From Nonlabens ulvanivorans (GTDB taxonomy: Bacteria; Bacteroidota; Bacteroidia; Flavobacteriales; Flavobacteriaceae): a stretch of DNA of 60,645 nt. Every line of letters begins with the position of its first letter. Within the stretch, counting starts at the first letter, position 1. The notes beneath the pieces were generated by a model. The model saw nothing but the letters and a program-made list of their open reading frames with translations, did no database searches and was not told where the DNA came from. The stretch is from NCBI RefSeq assembly GCF_000755285.1, contig NZ_BBMK01000012.1, positions 1 to 60,645 of the forward strand, written 5' to 3'. Of the stretch, positions 36,828-45,840 are shown in pieces. The translations under genes were made by a program, and so were the position numbers.

Positions 36828-37531
36828 ATCATTAAACTATTAAAGAGCAAACCTACGAGGATTGCGATTCCAAAACTAAGCAATGTGCCTATTAAAACGT
36901 ACTCTGTCAGCTTCATATTTTTTGCTTTACTCAAATCTCCAAATCTAAAAACTGATTTTGCAGTTAATAAGAAGCCTACAGCACTAAAATTACCAGAGAT
37001 TATAAAAACGAATACTAGTAGCCTTTCTATCATACCTATCCATTTACCAGCATTTTTTAAAGAGTCAATACCAGTGTCTTTCTCATCTAGTTTCCATCTT
37101 GTAAAAAATACTTTAAGCATTATTCCTACTGGACTGGCAAGGAATATGGAGCATAATATAAATAACCACGTGTTCTCTGTTATAATAAAATCCTCTAGTA
37201 TGTCGATTTCTTCTATAAAGGTATAAAGGACACAGATTACTAGGATATGTAATAGTTGATCGATAAGAAATAACCATCGACTATTCTTTTTTGTGGTTAG
37301 CTTCAATTTACCAGCATCAATTATGAGATGAGTAATGGTAATTATTACTGCAGCCCACCATAATTTTATATCATTCAAAAAGAGTAGGGCTAGTAGTCCA
37401 TGTATGATGGCATGAATATATAAATGAGGAGATTTGAGTTGATGCTTTTCTTTCTTTTTTGTAAAAGAGTTGGTTTGCAACACAAAGTCACCTAGAAAAT
37501 GAGCTATAAGTAGTTTAAGGAGTAGTATCAT
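36824..37531 (-). CDS. DUF3307 family membrane protein
   Basis: About 235 residues from MILLLKLLIAHFLGDFVLQ. The N-terminal motif HFLGDFVLQTNSFTKKK with a following YIHAIIHG is the DUF3307 signature, and there are about six membrane segments. It overlaps satD by 17 bp. The SatD-DUF3307 pairing recurs in other bacteria, as in the streptococcal acid-tolerance locus. Function unknown. Confidence 0.75.
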   Translation of the reverse strand: MILLLKLLIAHFLGDFVLQTNSFTKKKEKHQLKSPHLYIHAIIHGLLALLFLNDIKLWWAAVIITITHLIIDAGKLKLTTKKNSRWLFLIDQLLHILVICVLYTFIEEIDILEDFIITENTWLFILCSIFLASPVGIMLKVFFTRWKLDEKDTGIDSLKNAGKWIGMIERLLVFVFIISGNFSAVGFLLTAKSVFRFGDLSKAKNMKLTEYVLIGTLLSFGIAILVGLLFNSLMI

Positions 37532-38135
37532 CGTTGATGTCTTTATAATATTGATCAAATAAATGAAGTAGTTCTTGAGTCTCTTTCCAGTGTGCTCTAT
37601 CTAATCTTCTACTGGCAGTAGCTTGTTTAATACCTAATTTATGACCTAGTTCTTCTTGTGTGATATTAGGTTTTCTAAGTATTTCATTAATTACCGCTGC
37701 GCCATTTGCGGTCCAATGATCTAGTGATAAAAGCGCCATTTTTAATGCGGTATTCATATATAAATCTAACGATTTACCACTGTTAACCATTAAGTTTTGA
37801 TTTTTTTCTTTTAAGGAGTCTAGCAGTTCTCCAGATCGAGTTAATGCACTGCCGGTGGATAAAGCAATGTTTTTATCAATTAGATTTATGTCTCCTATTC
37901 CTATTGCAATACGTACATCTAGTGTATCTTTTACTTTAAGTGCTGCTTTTATATGTAAGCTGGCATACAGTGCTTGCTGTGGTGAACTAATCCATCCTTG
38001 AAAACTATCGCCTCTATATATTTGATACATGCCTACTTTACAATAGTGTTTAAGAATAGGCTCTATAACACTAAGGTAATCATCTGGTATATTTTTTTTA
38101 GAGCCTATGATATCACCTGCAATGACTACTTCCAT
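37515..38135 (-). CDS. SatD family protein with C-terminal helix-turn-helix
   Basis: 206 residues. The N-terminal part carries AGDIIGSKK at 6-14 and RGDSFQGW around 41-48, then DVRIAIGIGDI near 73-83 and STGSALTRSGELLD near 91-104. Order and spacing match class III nucleotide cyclase folds, with two candidate metal Asp residues. The C-terminus has a helix-turn-helix, ITQEELGHKLGIKQATASRRLD (about 158-179). First gene of the operon, directly downstream of four phased operators. Cyclase activity is only a hypothesis. Confidence 0.7.
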   Translation of the reverse strand: MEVVIAGDIIGSKKNIPDDYLSVIEPILKHYCKVGMYQIYRGDSFQGWISSPQQALYASLHIKAALKVKDTLDVRIAIGIGDINLIDKNIALSTGSALTRSGELLDSLKEKNQNLMVNSGKSLDLYMNTALKMALLSLDHWTANGAAVINEILRKPNITQEELGHKLGIKQATASRRLDRAHWKETQELLHLFDQYYKDINDDTTP

Positions 38136-38152
38136 ATTATTTTATTTACATT

Positions 38153-38256
38153 ATTACCTGATTAAGTAATAATTCAAATATATTACATTATTACGTAATA
38201 TTTAATAATATTACATAAAAGTGTAATAATTAACTAGTATTACATATATAGGTAAT
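38153..38256. promoter_or_regulatory. Four phased operators ATTAC-N8-GTAAT upstream of satD
   Basis: Four 18-bp dyads, ATTAC-N8-GTAAT, lie at 38153-38170, 38182-38199, 38210-38227 and 38239-38256, repeating every 28-29 bp with unrelated AT-rich gaps of 10-11 bp. They fill the gap between rmuC and satD. The binding protein is probably SatD itself (inference from its helix-turn-helix and adjacency). Confidence 0.8.
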
Positions 38257-38259
38257 AAG

Positions 38260-39719
38260 TTAATTTAGACGAGGCTCTTCATCACTACCTTCTAAAAAGT
38301 CAGGATCATTATCTATAGCTCGATTGAGTAATTTTTCATTAAGATTTTTATTTGCTTTTGCTCCTAGTTTTTTCAATCGTTCTACACGGCCTATAAGGTT
38401 ACCTGACCCTTCGGTTAATTTATTCATACTTGAAGAGTAGCTTTTCTTAACGGTATCTAATTGACTACCAACTTTAATAAGATCTTCAGTAAGAAGTACA
38501 AATTTGTCATACAATCCGCCAGCGGCACTTGCAATATCTAAAGCATTTTTTTGTTGTTTTTCATTTTGCCACATTGTATCTATGGTACGCAAAGTGGCCA
38601 GTAGAGTAGTAGGAGTTACAATAACTATATTCTTGTCAAATGCTTCACTATATAAATTACTATCTGCATTAAGTGCCATTGCAAATGCAGGCTCTATAGG
38701 CACAAAAAGCAATACAAAATCAGGACTTTCAATCTGATATAACTCATGATAATTTTTACTAGATAAATCACTTACGTGTTTTTTGAGTGCATTCACATGC
38801 TCTTTTAAGTGACGATCTTGTAACTCTTCAACTTCTTCATTTACATAACGCTCATAAGCATTAAGGGATACTTTTGAATCAATAATCATTTTTTTGCCAC
38901 CGGGAAGATTGATGACCACATCAGGGAAACAGTTTTACCTTCTTCAGTTTTAAAACTTTGCTGCACTTCATATTCAGAACCTTTTTCAAGGCCAGATTTT
39001 TCAAGAACTCTTTCTAATACAAGTTCACCCCCCCAATTACCTCGCATTTTAGCGTCTCCTTTTAAAGCTTTAGTAAGGTTAGTTGTTTCCTTACTCATTT
39101 GTTCATTAAGCTCTTTAAGTCCAATGATTTGCTGCTTGAGAATACTTTGTCTTTCGATAGTATCTTTATGGGTGTCTTCAACACGTTTTTCAAACATCAA
39201 AATCTTTTCTTGTAGAGGATTTAATATTTGCTCGATATTTTTTTTATTCTGGTCTGTGAACTTGGTGCTTTTCTCGTCTAGTATTTTGTTAGCTAAGTTT
39301 TCAAATTCTTTTGTAAATTTTTCATTTAGCTTTTCAATTTCTTGTTGAGCTTCGGCATGTTTCTCATTAGCTTTTTCAAATGACGTACGCTGTTCTGCAA
39401 GGAGTATATCTAGGTTATTTTTTTCACGATTAACTTCTATATATTGTTTTTCAAGTTTATCAATTCTTTGATTCAAGTCTTGCTGTGTTTCAATCTTAGA
39501 GTTTAATTGTGCTTTAAGGTTACCTGACTCTAGTCTTAATTGATCACGTTCTAAAATAGCACTTTGTTGCTGCTGTAATTGAGAATGTAATTGAGATTTT
39601 TCAGATTCAAGAAGGTTTAAGGAACCCAAAAAGCGAGTTTTCATAAATAACCAAGTTACTAAAGCACCTAAAACGATACCAAGCAAAACAAATAATAAAA
39701 CAGACAGCTCTGAAGACAT
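38260..39719 (-). CDS. rmuC: DNA recombination protein RmuC, frameshifted
   Basis: N-terminal membrane anchor (about 5-25), a long coiled coil (about 30-180), then the PD-(D/E)xK-like RmuC domain. The frame breaks at 38927: adding one T on the coding strand gives KTVFPDVVINLPGGKKMIIDSKVSL. The motif GNWGGELVLERVLEKSGL has one Gly more than the invariant GNWGE, at a seven-G run. RmuC limits inversion at short repeats. Confidence 0.87.
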
Positions 39720-39787
39720 AAATAAATTGATTTATGTAAAGGTAAAAAGGAAGTATAGAGCTTTAAAATGAAAGAAGAAGAAGTTAT

Positions 39788-39824
39788 TAAAAAGCCCAAA
39801 CTATCCAATAAGATAATTTGGGCT
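39788..39824 (-). terminator. Terminator of the nitroreductase gene
   Basis: On the minus strand AGCCCAAA, a 16-nt loop, TTTGGGCT and a T-run, 24 bp past the stop. Confidence 0.75.
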
Positions 39825-39847
39825 GTATAGCTGAACTAGTTAGAATA

Positions 39848-40447
39848 CTAAACGTTTTCAATAACTTTATCGAGTGCAATTCTAGTTTTAGGATTTTTAC
39901 TAGGTTGATTAAAATCATCTTGATCTCTGTAACCTATAGCAACTGCTACAAGAGTAGCATAATCACTTTGTCCTAAGATCTTATCATAATTTTGAGGTTC
40001 AAGACCTTCCATAGGTGTGGCGTCTATTCCCATGTCTGCACAGGCACTAAGAAAAACACCTAATGCCAAATATACTTGTTTATCAAACCAAGCTTTAGTG
40101 GCTTCTACCGGTTGTGGCTTTACGTTTTCTTTATAGTAATCGACAGCACCTTTAGGCAGTTCTGCCTCGATTTGCTTTTCAAAAAGATCTAGATTATCAA
40201 TTCTACTAAAAACTACAAGTGTATCACAATCCACAACTTTACTTGTGTTGATCCATGATACTTTAGATAATTGTTCCTTAGTATCTTGCTCAGAAACAAA
40301 TGTAAATTTCCATGGTTGACTGTTGATAGAAGAAGGACTCAATCTTAAAATCTCTTTTAATTGTTCTATTTTCTCACTATCTATTTTTTTTGAACTATCA
40401 TACTGCTTAGTGGTATATCGTTCTTGCATTGCATTTATAAAACTCAT
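39848..40447 (-). CDS. NAD(P)H-dependent nitroreductase-type oxidoreductase
   Basis: 199 residues with the NfsB-like FMN fold: RYTTKQYDSSKKI at the N-terminus, LSPSSINSQPWKF around 35-47 and the C-terminal VAIGYRDQDD. Divergent from an HxlR regulator, with a long dyad between the two genes, so likely controlled by it. Confidence 0.85.
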   Translation of the reverse strand: MSFINAMQERYTTKQYDSSKKIDSEKIEQLKEILRLSPSSINSQPWKFTFVSEQDTKEQLSKVSWINTSKVVDCDTLVVFSRIDNLDLFEKQIEAELPKGAVDYYKENVKPQPVEATKAWFDKQVYLALGVFLSACADMGIDATPMEGLEPQNYDKILGQSDYATLVAVAIGYRDQDDFNQPSKNPKTRIALDKVIENV

Positions 40448-40460
40448 ATTTTCTTTATTT

Positions 40461-40489
40461 TTGTAACTATATTAAGTATAGTTACAAAA
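40461..40489. promoter_or_regulatory. HxlR-type operator
   Basis: TTTGTAACTATA and TATAGTTACAAA are perfect 12-bp arms around TTAAG. The dyad starts 14 bp before the nitroreductase ATG and lies in the divergent gap. HxlR regulators bind such dyads; which gene controls which is inference. Confidence 0.75.
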
Positions 40490-40554
40490 GTATGTATAGT
40501 ATTCTATCTTTACAATGTTAATCAGATAGGATAATGTAATTTTTAGAAAAGTTT

Positions 40555-40893
40555 ATGTATTCATTTAAAGGTAAAGAGTATCCTTGTTGTGCTAGTCTTA
40601 CAATGGGAATTATAGGAGGAAAATGGAAAACAGTTATTATATATCATCTTATTGAAGGCCCGTTGAGATATAATGAGTTAAGAAAAGAAATGCCTACGGT
40701 AACAGAGCGTACACTGAGCTTACAGCTTAAAACTCTTGAGAAAGATGGTATTGTAGAACGCAAAGTTTACACGACTAAAGCACCATTGAAAGTAGAGTAT
40801 TCTCTAACAGAATTTGGTAAAACTCTCATACCGTTAATTAAATCTATCGCTGATTGGGGAAATACTGTTTCACAAGATCATTCCGATTTGTAA
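40555..40893 (+). CDS. HxlR family transcriptional regulator
   Basis: 112 residues with the winged helix of HxlR: CCASLTMGIIGGKWKTVIIYHL, then LRYNELRKEMPTVTERTLSLQLKTLEKDGIV. Cys16 and Cys17 at the start of helix 1 match the redox-sensing position seen in many members. Partner of the divergent nitroreductase. Confidence 0.88.
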   Translation: MYSFKGKEYPCCASLTMGIIGGKWKTVIIYHLIEGPLRYNELRKEMPTVTERTLSLQLKTLEKDGIVERKVYTTKAPLKVEYSLTEFGKTLIPLIKSIADWGNTVSQDHSDL

Positions 40894-40916
40894 TTGATAT
40901 CGATAATTAGCAAATG

Positions 40917-41405
40917 CTATTGCTTAATCAATATTCCATTTGACATTTCAATAGTATTGGGCGCTTCAAACCATCCTTCCATAAACTCAAAGTTATCTTT
41001 AGTAACTTCAAATTCATAGGTAATTCCTTTTTCAATATTACGATTAGACACTCGAGACCATCGGATTTCCTTAGGTATATCTAAAAAATGTGTTTTAATT
41101 TCAAAACCTTGAGATAAAGCAAAAGCTCTAAATTTATTACGATGTTCTAATTTTGATAACCCTAAATCCAATATTGAATCAACGTTACAAGATTCTAATT
41201 GCTCAATTAAATCTAGGATAATTACTTCGGATCTATCGATTCGTTCGAGAAACCAATCTAGGCCATCCTGAGGTTTTTTATCTGCTAGGTATAATTCTTT
41301 GTTCCATTTATCAATTGAAAATATAATCGCTTTATGTTTCTTTTTTAATTGATAGGAATAAGTCGTTTTACCAGATCCAGTATTGCCTACAATAAGATGT
41401 ATCAT
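40917..41405 (-). CDS. P-loop kinase-like ATP-binding protein
   Basis: 162 residues; Walker A GNTGSGKTT at about 7-15, then IFSIDKWNKEL and LDLGLSKLEHRNKF, the pattern of AAA_33/zeta-type small kinases. Substrate unknown. Shares one base with the TlpA-like gene. Confidence 0.75.
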   Translation of the reverse strand: MIHLIVGNTGSGKTTYSYQLKKKHKAIIFSIDKWNKELYLADKKPQDGLDWFLERIDRSEVIILDLIEQLESCNVDSILDLGLSKLEHRNKFRAFALSQGFEIKTHFLDIPKEIRWSRVSNRNIEKGITYEFEVTKDNFEFMEGWFEAPNTIEMSNGILIKQ

Positions 41406-41911
41406 TAATTCTTTTTCTTCTTTTTATAATCTACTATATGCTTTGCGATAACCTCAGAGGTAAGTTCATTTCCTGCTAATAATGGATAACCTTCCCATAC
41501 TACTATACCATCTGGGTCAATCAATATCGCATGAGGAATCGCTTTTACTTCTAATGCTGTTTTCATGCGTTGTTGAGAATCGAGTGCGCTGTAGTATTCT
41601 ATTTTTGGATTACGCTGTCTCAGTACTTTTTCTTTCGATTCATCACTAATGCCAATAACTACTAAGTCATCCTTAAATTCTGTTTGAAATTCATTTAAAT
41701 CTGGTATCGCTCTTTTACATGGTGCACACCAAGTAGCCCAAAAATCAACTAATATAAATTTACCTTCAGTTTCTGGTTGGTTAGAAACCCATTCTTCAAC
41801 TACCAATTGCGGAGCAGGTTTATGAAGAAATGATTTTGCCCACATCTTTTTCTTCTGACCATGACATGTAATGCTTAATAGGGTAAATGCTATGATAATA
41901 AGATGTTTCAT
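41405..41911 (-). CDS. TlpA-like periplasmic thiol-disulfide protein
   Basis: 168 residues, signal peptide to about 18. WATWCAPCK gives the C62-x-x-C65 active site, and KAIPHAILIDPDG carries the cis-Pro loop. Reduces or carries disulfides in the periplasm. Confidence 0.87.
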   Translation of the reverse strand: MKHLIIIAFTLLSITCHGQKKKMWAKSFLHKPAPQLVVEEWVSNQPETEGKFILVDFWATWCAPCKRAIPDLNEFQTEFKDDLVVIGISDESKEKVLRQRNPKIEYYSALDSQQRMKTALEVKAIPHAILIDPDGIVVWEGYPLLAGNELTSEVIAKHIVDYKKKKKN

Positions 41912-42014
41912 AATGTAAAGGCTTTAGTTGCATAGAATATTTAAAGATACAAAAATGAGAAGTGTAAGAGCTTGATAAATTATTTGAGATGATTAGATTA
42001 TAATCATTAAACCA

Positions 42015-42908
42015 TTAACGAACGTTTAAAAATTTAAAAGTATAATAACCTATAATTAGCCCAAAAGATATTGTGACTAGTAAATTAATAAGGCTAGGTT
42101 CTGGATGATTGTTAGAGCTCGAGCCAAAGTCATAAAACAGTTCCATCACGACATTAGGATTATGGAAATGATAATAGCACGGATCTGGAATGAGGACATT
42201 GTGTAGCCAGCTGTAATTGAGAACAAACATCAAAACAGCACCTAAAAACATAAAGCTATATTTTAATACAAACTTTTTCATTTCCAAAATCTCCACCACT
42301 TTTTTTTCTGCTTTTTCAATATGATTTTTTTTGGTTTCTGATGGTGCTCTATGGTCAATAAATTTTAAATCATTAAAGTATTTCTTGCCACCTAAAAGGA
42401 TAACATTTTCATTTAATAACCACTGTTCGACTTCGTTAACAGCTTCTATTATGGAAGGATAAAATTCATTAATAAGTTGATTTTGCTTAAACGTAGTTAA
42501 TTCGTTAAAATCATAGGTTCCATATTTCCCAAATGGATAGTTCATATGAAAAGAGTAATCATAAGCAAGTTTGCTCATAAACGTATATCCATAATAATCT
42601 AGATTATAAAAATTTTCAATGAACTTATAATAATCACCTTTACGCTGCTTTACACAATCTAATTGATGTAATAATGACCAAGTTTCAAGCTGACTTATCG
42701 ATATTTCTTTAGAAATGAGATTCTTTAAATCTTGATAAGCTGTTTCACTTTTATAATTCAAGTCTAAAAAATCAAAATAAGCATCTGCAGATAAATACTC
42801 CTTTAGTTCTTCAGATTGATAAACCCATTGTTCGAATTCTGCTATCAACGATTCATTCATCCATACTTTGAATAAACGTTCTTCGATTTTATTTGTGGTT
42901 ATCGGCAT
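42015..42908 (-). CDS. Hypothetical protein with C-terminal membrane segments, 297 aa
   Basis: Unrecognised. An N-terminal helical, aromatic-rich soluble domain (about 1-200), then two membrane segments (about 212-232 and 272-292) separated by a Pro/His-rich external loop (CYYHFHNPNVVMELFYDFGSS). It starts 5 bp after the stop of the gene at 42914, whose loop is similar; they may be paralogues in one operon. Confidence 0.55.
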   Translation of the reverse strand: MPITTNKIEERLFKVWMNESLIAEFEQWVYQSEELKEYLSADAYFDFLDLNYKSETAYQDLKNLISKEISISQLETWSLLHQLDCVKQRKGDYYKFIENFYNLDYYGYTFMSKLAYDYSFHMNYPFGKYGTYDFNELTTFKQNQLINEFYPSIIEAVNEVEQWLLNENVILLGGKKYFNDLKFIDHRAPSETKKNHIEKAEKKVVEILEMKKFVLKYSFMFLGAVLMFVLNYSWLHNVLIPDPCYYHFHNPNVVMELFYDFGSSSNNHPEPSLINLLVTISFGLIIGYYTFKFLNVR

Positions 42909-42913
42909 AGATT

Positions 42914-43291
42914 TTAACTGATTTTAGGCAATAACTGCAGCCAAAACACTAATCCTAAAATTATTATTAGTTGCAAAGGCATGATAACATAACTCTCAGG
43001 AGATAAGAATAAATAAGGTGAATGATCAATATCAATAATCATCGATGAAATAGGAGTTCCTAGATTCAAAACATCGTGCGATGGGTCAGAGCCGTAATAT
43101 CTAAAATATGGACTTTGATAGGAAGGAAATAAATCAATAATAATGGTGGCAATTATAAATAGAGCGAGGAATATTTTAAAGTCTGTTTTTTCACAACATG
43201 AATCTACAATATAATTCCGTTTCTCACACTTGTTTTTAAAGATGCATAGGTATAGATAAATTATATTTACATTAAAAAAACACCCCCCCAT
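42914..43291 (-). CDS. Hypothetical membrane protein, start uncertain
   Basis: About 125 residues with two membrane segments (about 36-55 and 101-120) and an external loop YQSPYFRYYGSDPSHDVLNLG. The only ATG start is made of the seven-G run in the rpoD terminator trail, so the true start is doubtful. Confidence 0.45.
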   Translation of the reverse strand: MGGCFFNVNIIYLYLCIFKNKCEKRNYIVDSCCEKTDFKIFLALFIIATIIIDLFPSYQSPYFRYYGSDPSHDVLNLGTPISSMIIDIDHSPYLFLSPESYVIMPLQLIIILGLVFWLQLLPKIS

Positions 43292-43316
43292 AAAAAAGCG
43301 CCCAAGAGGCGCTTTT
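43292..43316 (-). terminator. rpoD terminator
   Basis: On the minus strand AAAAGCGCC, loop TCTTG, GGCGCTTTTTT, 22 bp past the stop, followed by a G7 run. Confidence 0.85.
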
Positions 43317-43337
43317 AGTAAATTATGTAGGGACTGA

Positions 43338-44200
43338 CTACCCTAAATATGACTTAAGGATTTTACTTCTTGAGTTTTGACGCAATCTTTTGATTCCTTT
43401 TTCTTTAATCTGGCGCACGCGCTCACGAGTTAAATCAAAAGTCTCACCGATTTCCTCTAGGCTCATAGGCTGCTGATTTCCTATACCGAAGTATAGCGAA
43501 ATAACATCTGCCTCTTTTTGCGATAGTGTCTCTAATGCGCGAGTAATCTCAAGTGTAAGAGATTCATGCATCAATCTCTATCAGGATTAGGCGACTCACC
43601 ACTACGTACTACGTCGTAAAGGTTAGAAGTTTCTCCTTCTTTAAGAGGTGCATCCATCGATACGTGACGACCTGCATTTTTAAGAGACTGCTTTACGTCA
43701 CTTACCGTCATGTCTAGCTCTTTAGCTAGTTCTTCTGGTGATGGTGGACGCTCGTGCAATTGCTCAAGATGTGAAAATGCCTTATTAATCTTGTTTATAG
43801 ATCCAATTTTGTTCAAAGGTAAACGCACGATACGGGACTGCTCTGCTAGTGCCTGAAGAATCGACTGACGGATCCACCATACTGCGTATGAGATGAATTT
43901 AAATCCACGAGTTTCATCAAATCTTTTGGCAGCCTTTACAAGACCTGCATTACCTTCATTAATAAGATCTGGAAGTTTAAGCCCTTGATTTTGATACTGC
44001 TTAGCCACAGAAACCACAAAACGTAAGTTTGCTGTAGTTAATTTCTCAAGAGCTCTCTGATCACCTTTTTTAATAAGCTGTGCAAGTTCCACTTCTTCCT
44101 CTGCTGTGATTAGATCAATTTTAGAGATGTCTTGTAGGTACTTATCTAGCGATTTAGACTCACGGTTAGTAACCTGCTTGGTGATTTTGAGTTGTCTCAT
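43338..44200 (-). CDS. rpoD: Housekeeping sigma factor RpoD/SigA, frameshifted
   Basis: Short flavobacterial sigma-70 (about 287 residues): region 1.2 ([20 protein letters not shown]), region 2 ([20 protein letters not shown]), region 3 and region 4 with [21 protein letters not shown]. The frame breaks at 43573: adding one T on the coding strand gives [17 protein letters not shown]. Loss of region 4 would be lethal, so the sequence, not the gene, is probably wrong. Confidence 0.93.
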
Positions 44201-44230
44201 TTAATGTATAAAGATTAAAAAGTTAAATAG

Positions 44231-44253
44231 TGCATGACAGCTTTTGTCATGCA
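44231..44253 (-). promoter_or_regulatory. Hairpin at the rpoD 5' end
   Basis: TGCATGACA and TGTCATGCA, perfect 9-bp arms around a 5-nt loop, 31 bp before the rpoD ATG. A promoter-like pair (TTG, 18 bp, TATTCTTG, one mismatch) would start transcription at about this hairpin. It may stabilise the mRNA or bind a regulator. Confidence 0.5.
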
Positions 44254-44385
44254 AGAATATAGTAGCAATAATCATACCAAAACAACTTTCTCTGACACTT
44301 ATTCAGACCAGTAATAGTGCGAGATACGCTACAATTCATTAGTCGTTATAACGTGGTTTTTGTTACATATATTGTTTTAATATTA

Positions 44386-44401
44386 CGCTTTCGCGAAAGC
44401 G
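44386..44401. repeat. Dispersed palindrome, copy 10
   Basis: Exact, and extended to TTACGCTTTCGCGAAAGCGT plus AA. It lies in the divergent gap between rpoD and the DUF2490 gene (44201-44531), where I see only this, the rpoD hairpin and AT-rich sequence. Confidence 0.9.
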
Positions 44402-44531
44402 TAAACATCAACAGCGCCAGGTATATACCGACTTCACAATTGAATAAAAATATTTTTATTATGTTAGAATCGGGTTAATAATACGCTGTTTGTGAGATTA
44501 GTGTCCTTTATTTGTTCGTTAAATTTTAATT

Positions 44532-45215
44532 ATGCGACAAGCTATTGGTCTTTTATTGATGTCAGTGTCATGTTTATTTATGACAGGACAAGAGTCCATT
44601 GATGAAACAGGATTATGGAACCAATATTTCATAACTACTGATATTAGTAAACGATTAAAACTAGCTACGGATTTTCAATATCGAACTTATGAGATCTCAG
44701 GCGATTTTCAACAATTTATAGGACGCGCATCGATAGGTTATCAACCTCGAGGAACTCAGATTAATTTGTATGCTGGATATGGCTATTTTAATAGTGGTAC
44801 ACGTGGTAATAGTGAGTCCAATAGTCATGAGCACCGTTTACATCAAGATGTATGGTGGGATAGTGTGGTGTCAAACTTTTTTGAAATTAAACATCGTATA
44901 AGAATCGAAGAGAGATTTGTTGAAGGTCAAGACTTCCGTACTCGTTTTAGGTATATGTTATTTATAAATATACCTTTTAATAATAGAGATATTGTTGATG
45001 ACACTTATTATCTAGCTTTATGGAATGAGACCTTTATTAATGGTCAGACCAGCACAGGTTTAGGAAGTGTACAATATTTTGATAGAAACTGGTCATATGC
45101 TGGTCTAGGTTATAAACTAAATAGTAAGTTTAAGTTTCAAGCAGGATATATGCATGAGTTCAGTCCTTCTACTAAAAAGGGTCAATTAGTGTTAAGTGTT
45201 TTTCAAAAGATCTAG
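44532..45215 (+). CDS. DUF2490 outer-membrane protein
   Basis: 227 residues with a signal peptide (to about 20). Beta-barrel pattern with DUF2490 signature parts LWNQYFITTDISKRLKL and HRLHQDVWW, ending in QLVLSVFQKI. Function unknown. Its stop overlaps the convergent gene by 4 bp. Confidence 0.75.
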   Translation: MRQAIGLLLMSVSCLFMTGQESIDETGLWNQYFITTDISKRLKLATDFQYRTYEISGDFQQFIGRASIGYQPRGTQINLYAGYGYFNSGTRGNSESNSHEHRLHQDVWWDSVVSNFFEIKHRIRIEERFVEGQDFRTRFRYMLFINIPFNNRDIVDDTYYLALWNETFINGQTSTGLGSVQYFDRNWSYAGLGYKLNSKFKFQAGYMHEFSPSTKKGQLVLSVFQKI

Positions 45216-45628
45216 AACAACAAGAATAGATCAAGAATAATAATTGCGGTCCATAACAGTACTCGCATCCAGTTCCAATGTGCCAACTTTTTCAATAAAT
45301 TTAAATCTGTAGGATCTTTATCGATGCCGGCATGCATAGGTATAAAAAAGACTACGGTAGTAATCCAAGTCAGGCATACTAAAATGGTATATAGAATATT
45401 AGGTGCCAGCATAGCAGGATAGTAGATCCAGAAATAAATCATTATTACTAGCTGTCCAATCATCATAGGAGCAACAATAAAGGTAATGTTGCGTGTGTAA
45501 ATACGATGCCAGGTTGATAAACCGTTGCTCCCAAAGTACTTAAATCCTGGATATATTAATAGTTGAACCATCCAGATAAGTACAACCAAACCAAAATCTA
45601 CAGCAAGTCTTAATATTTCTATCTTCAT
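45212..45628 (-). CDS. Four-helix membrane protein, 138 aa
   Basis: Four membrane segments (about 6-26, 46-66, 76-96 and 117-136) and a central HAGIDKDPTDLNLLKKLAHWNWMR loop. Unknown role; resembles conserved flavobacterial inner-membrane proteins. Confidence 0.6.
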   Translation of the reverse strand: MKIEILRLAVDFGLVVLIWMVQLLIYPGFKYFGSNGLSTWHRIYTRNITFIVAPMMIGQLVIMIYFWIYYPAMLAPNILYTILVCLTWITTVVFFIPMHAGIDKDPTDLNLLKKLAHWNWMRVLLWTAIIILDLFLLF

Positions 45629-45840
45629 ATATCAAATTTATACTATTTAAAGATTTGAATTTGCAGTCGGCACTTCTATTTGATACTTACCTTTTTATTT
45701 CTAATAATTAATAGTAATATGATATGCTTGATTGTGGTTGTTTTCTATATTAAAATCATCCTGCTATATCGTGTAATATCTCCTATATTTGACGCTAGTA
45801 ATAACGTTGTAGTACTAATGAAATAGCAATGTTTTAAGAT

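Noticed and set aside
38153..38256. Short regularly spaced repeats resembling a mini CRISPR
   Set aside because: Repeats are 18-bp dyads with a variable centre, gaps are only 10-11 bp, and no cas genes are present. Operators fit better.
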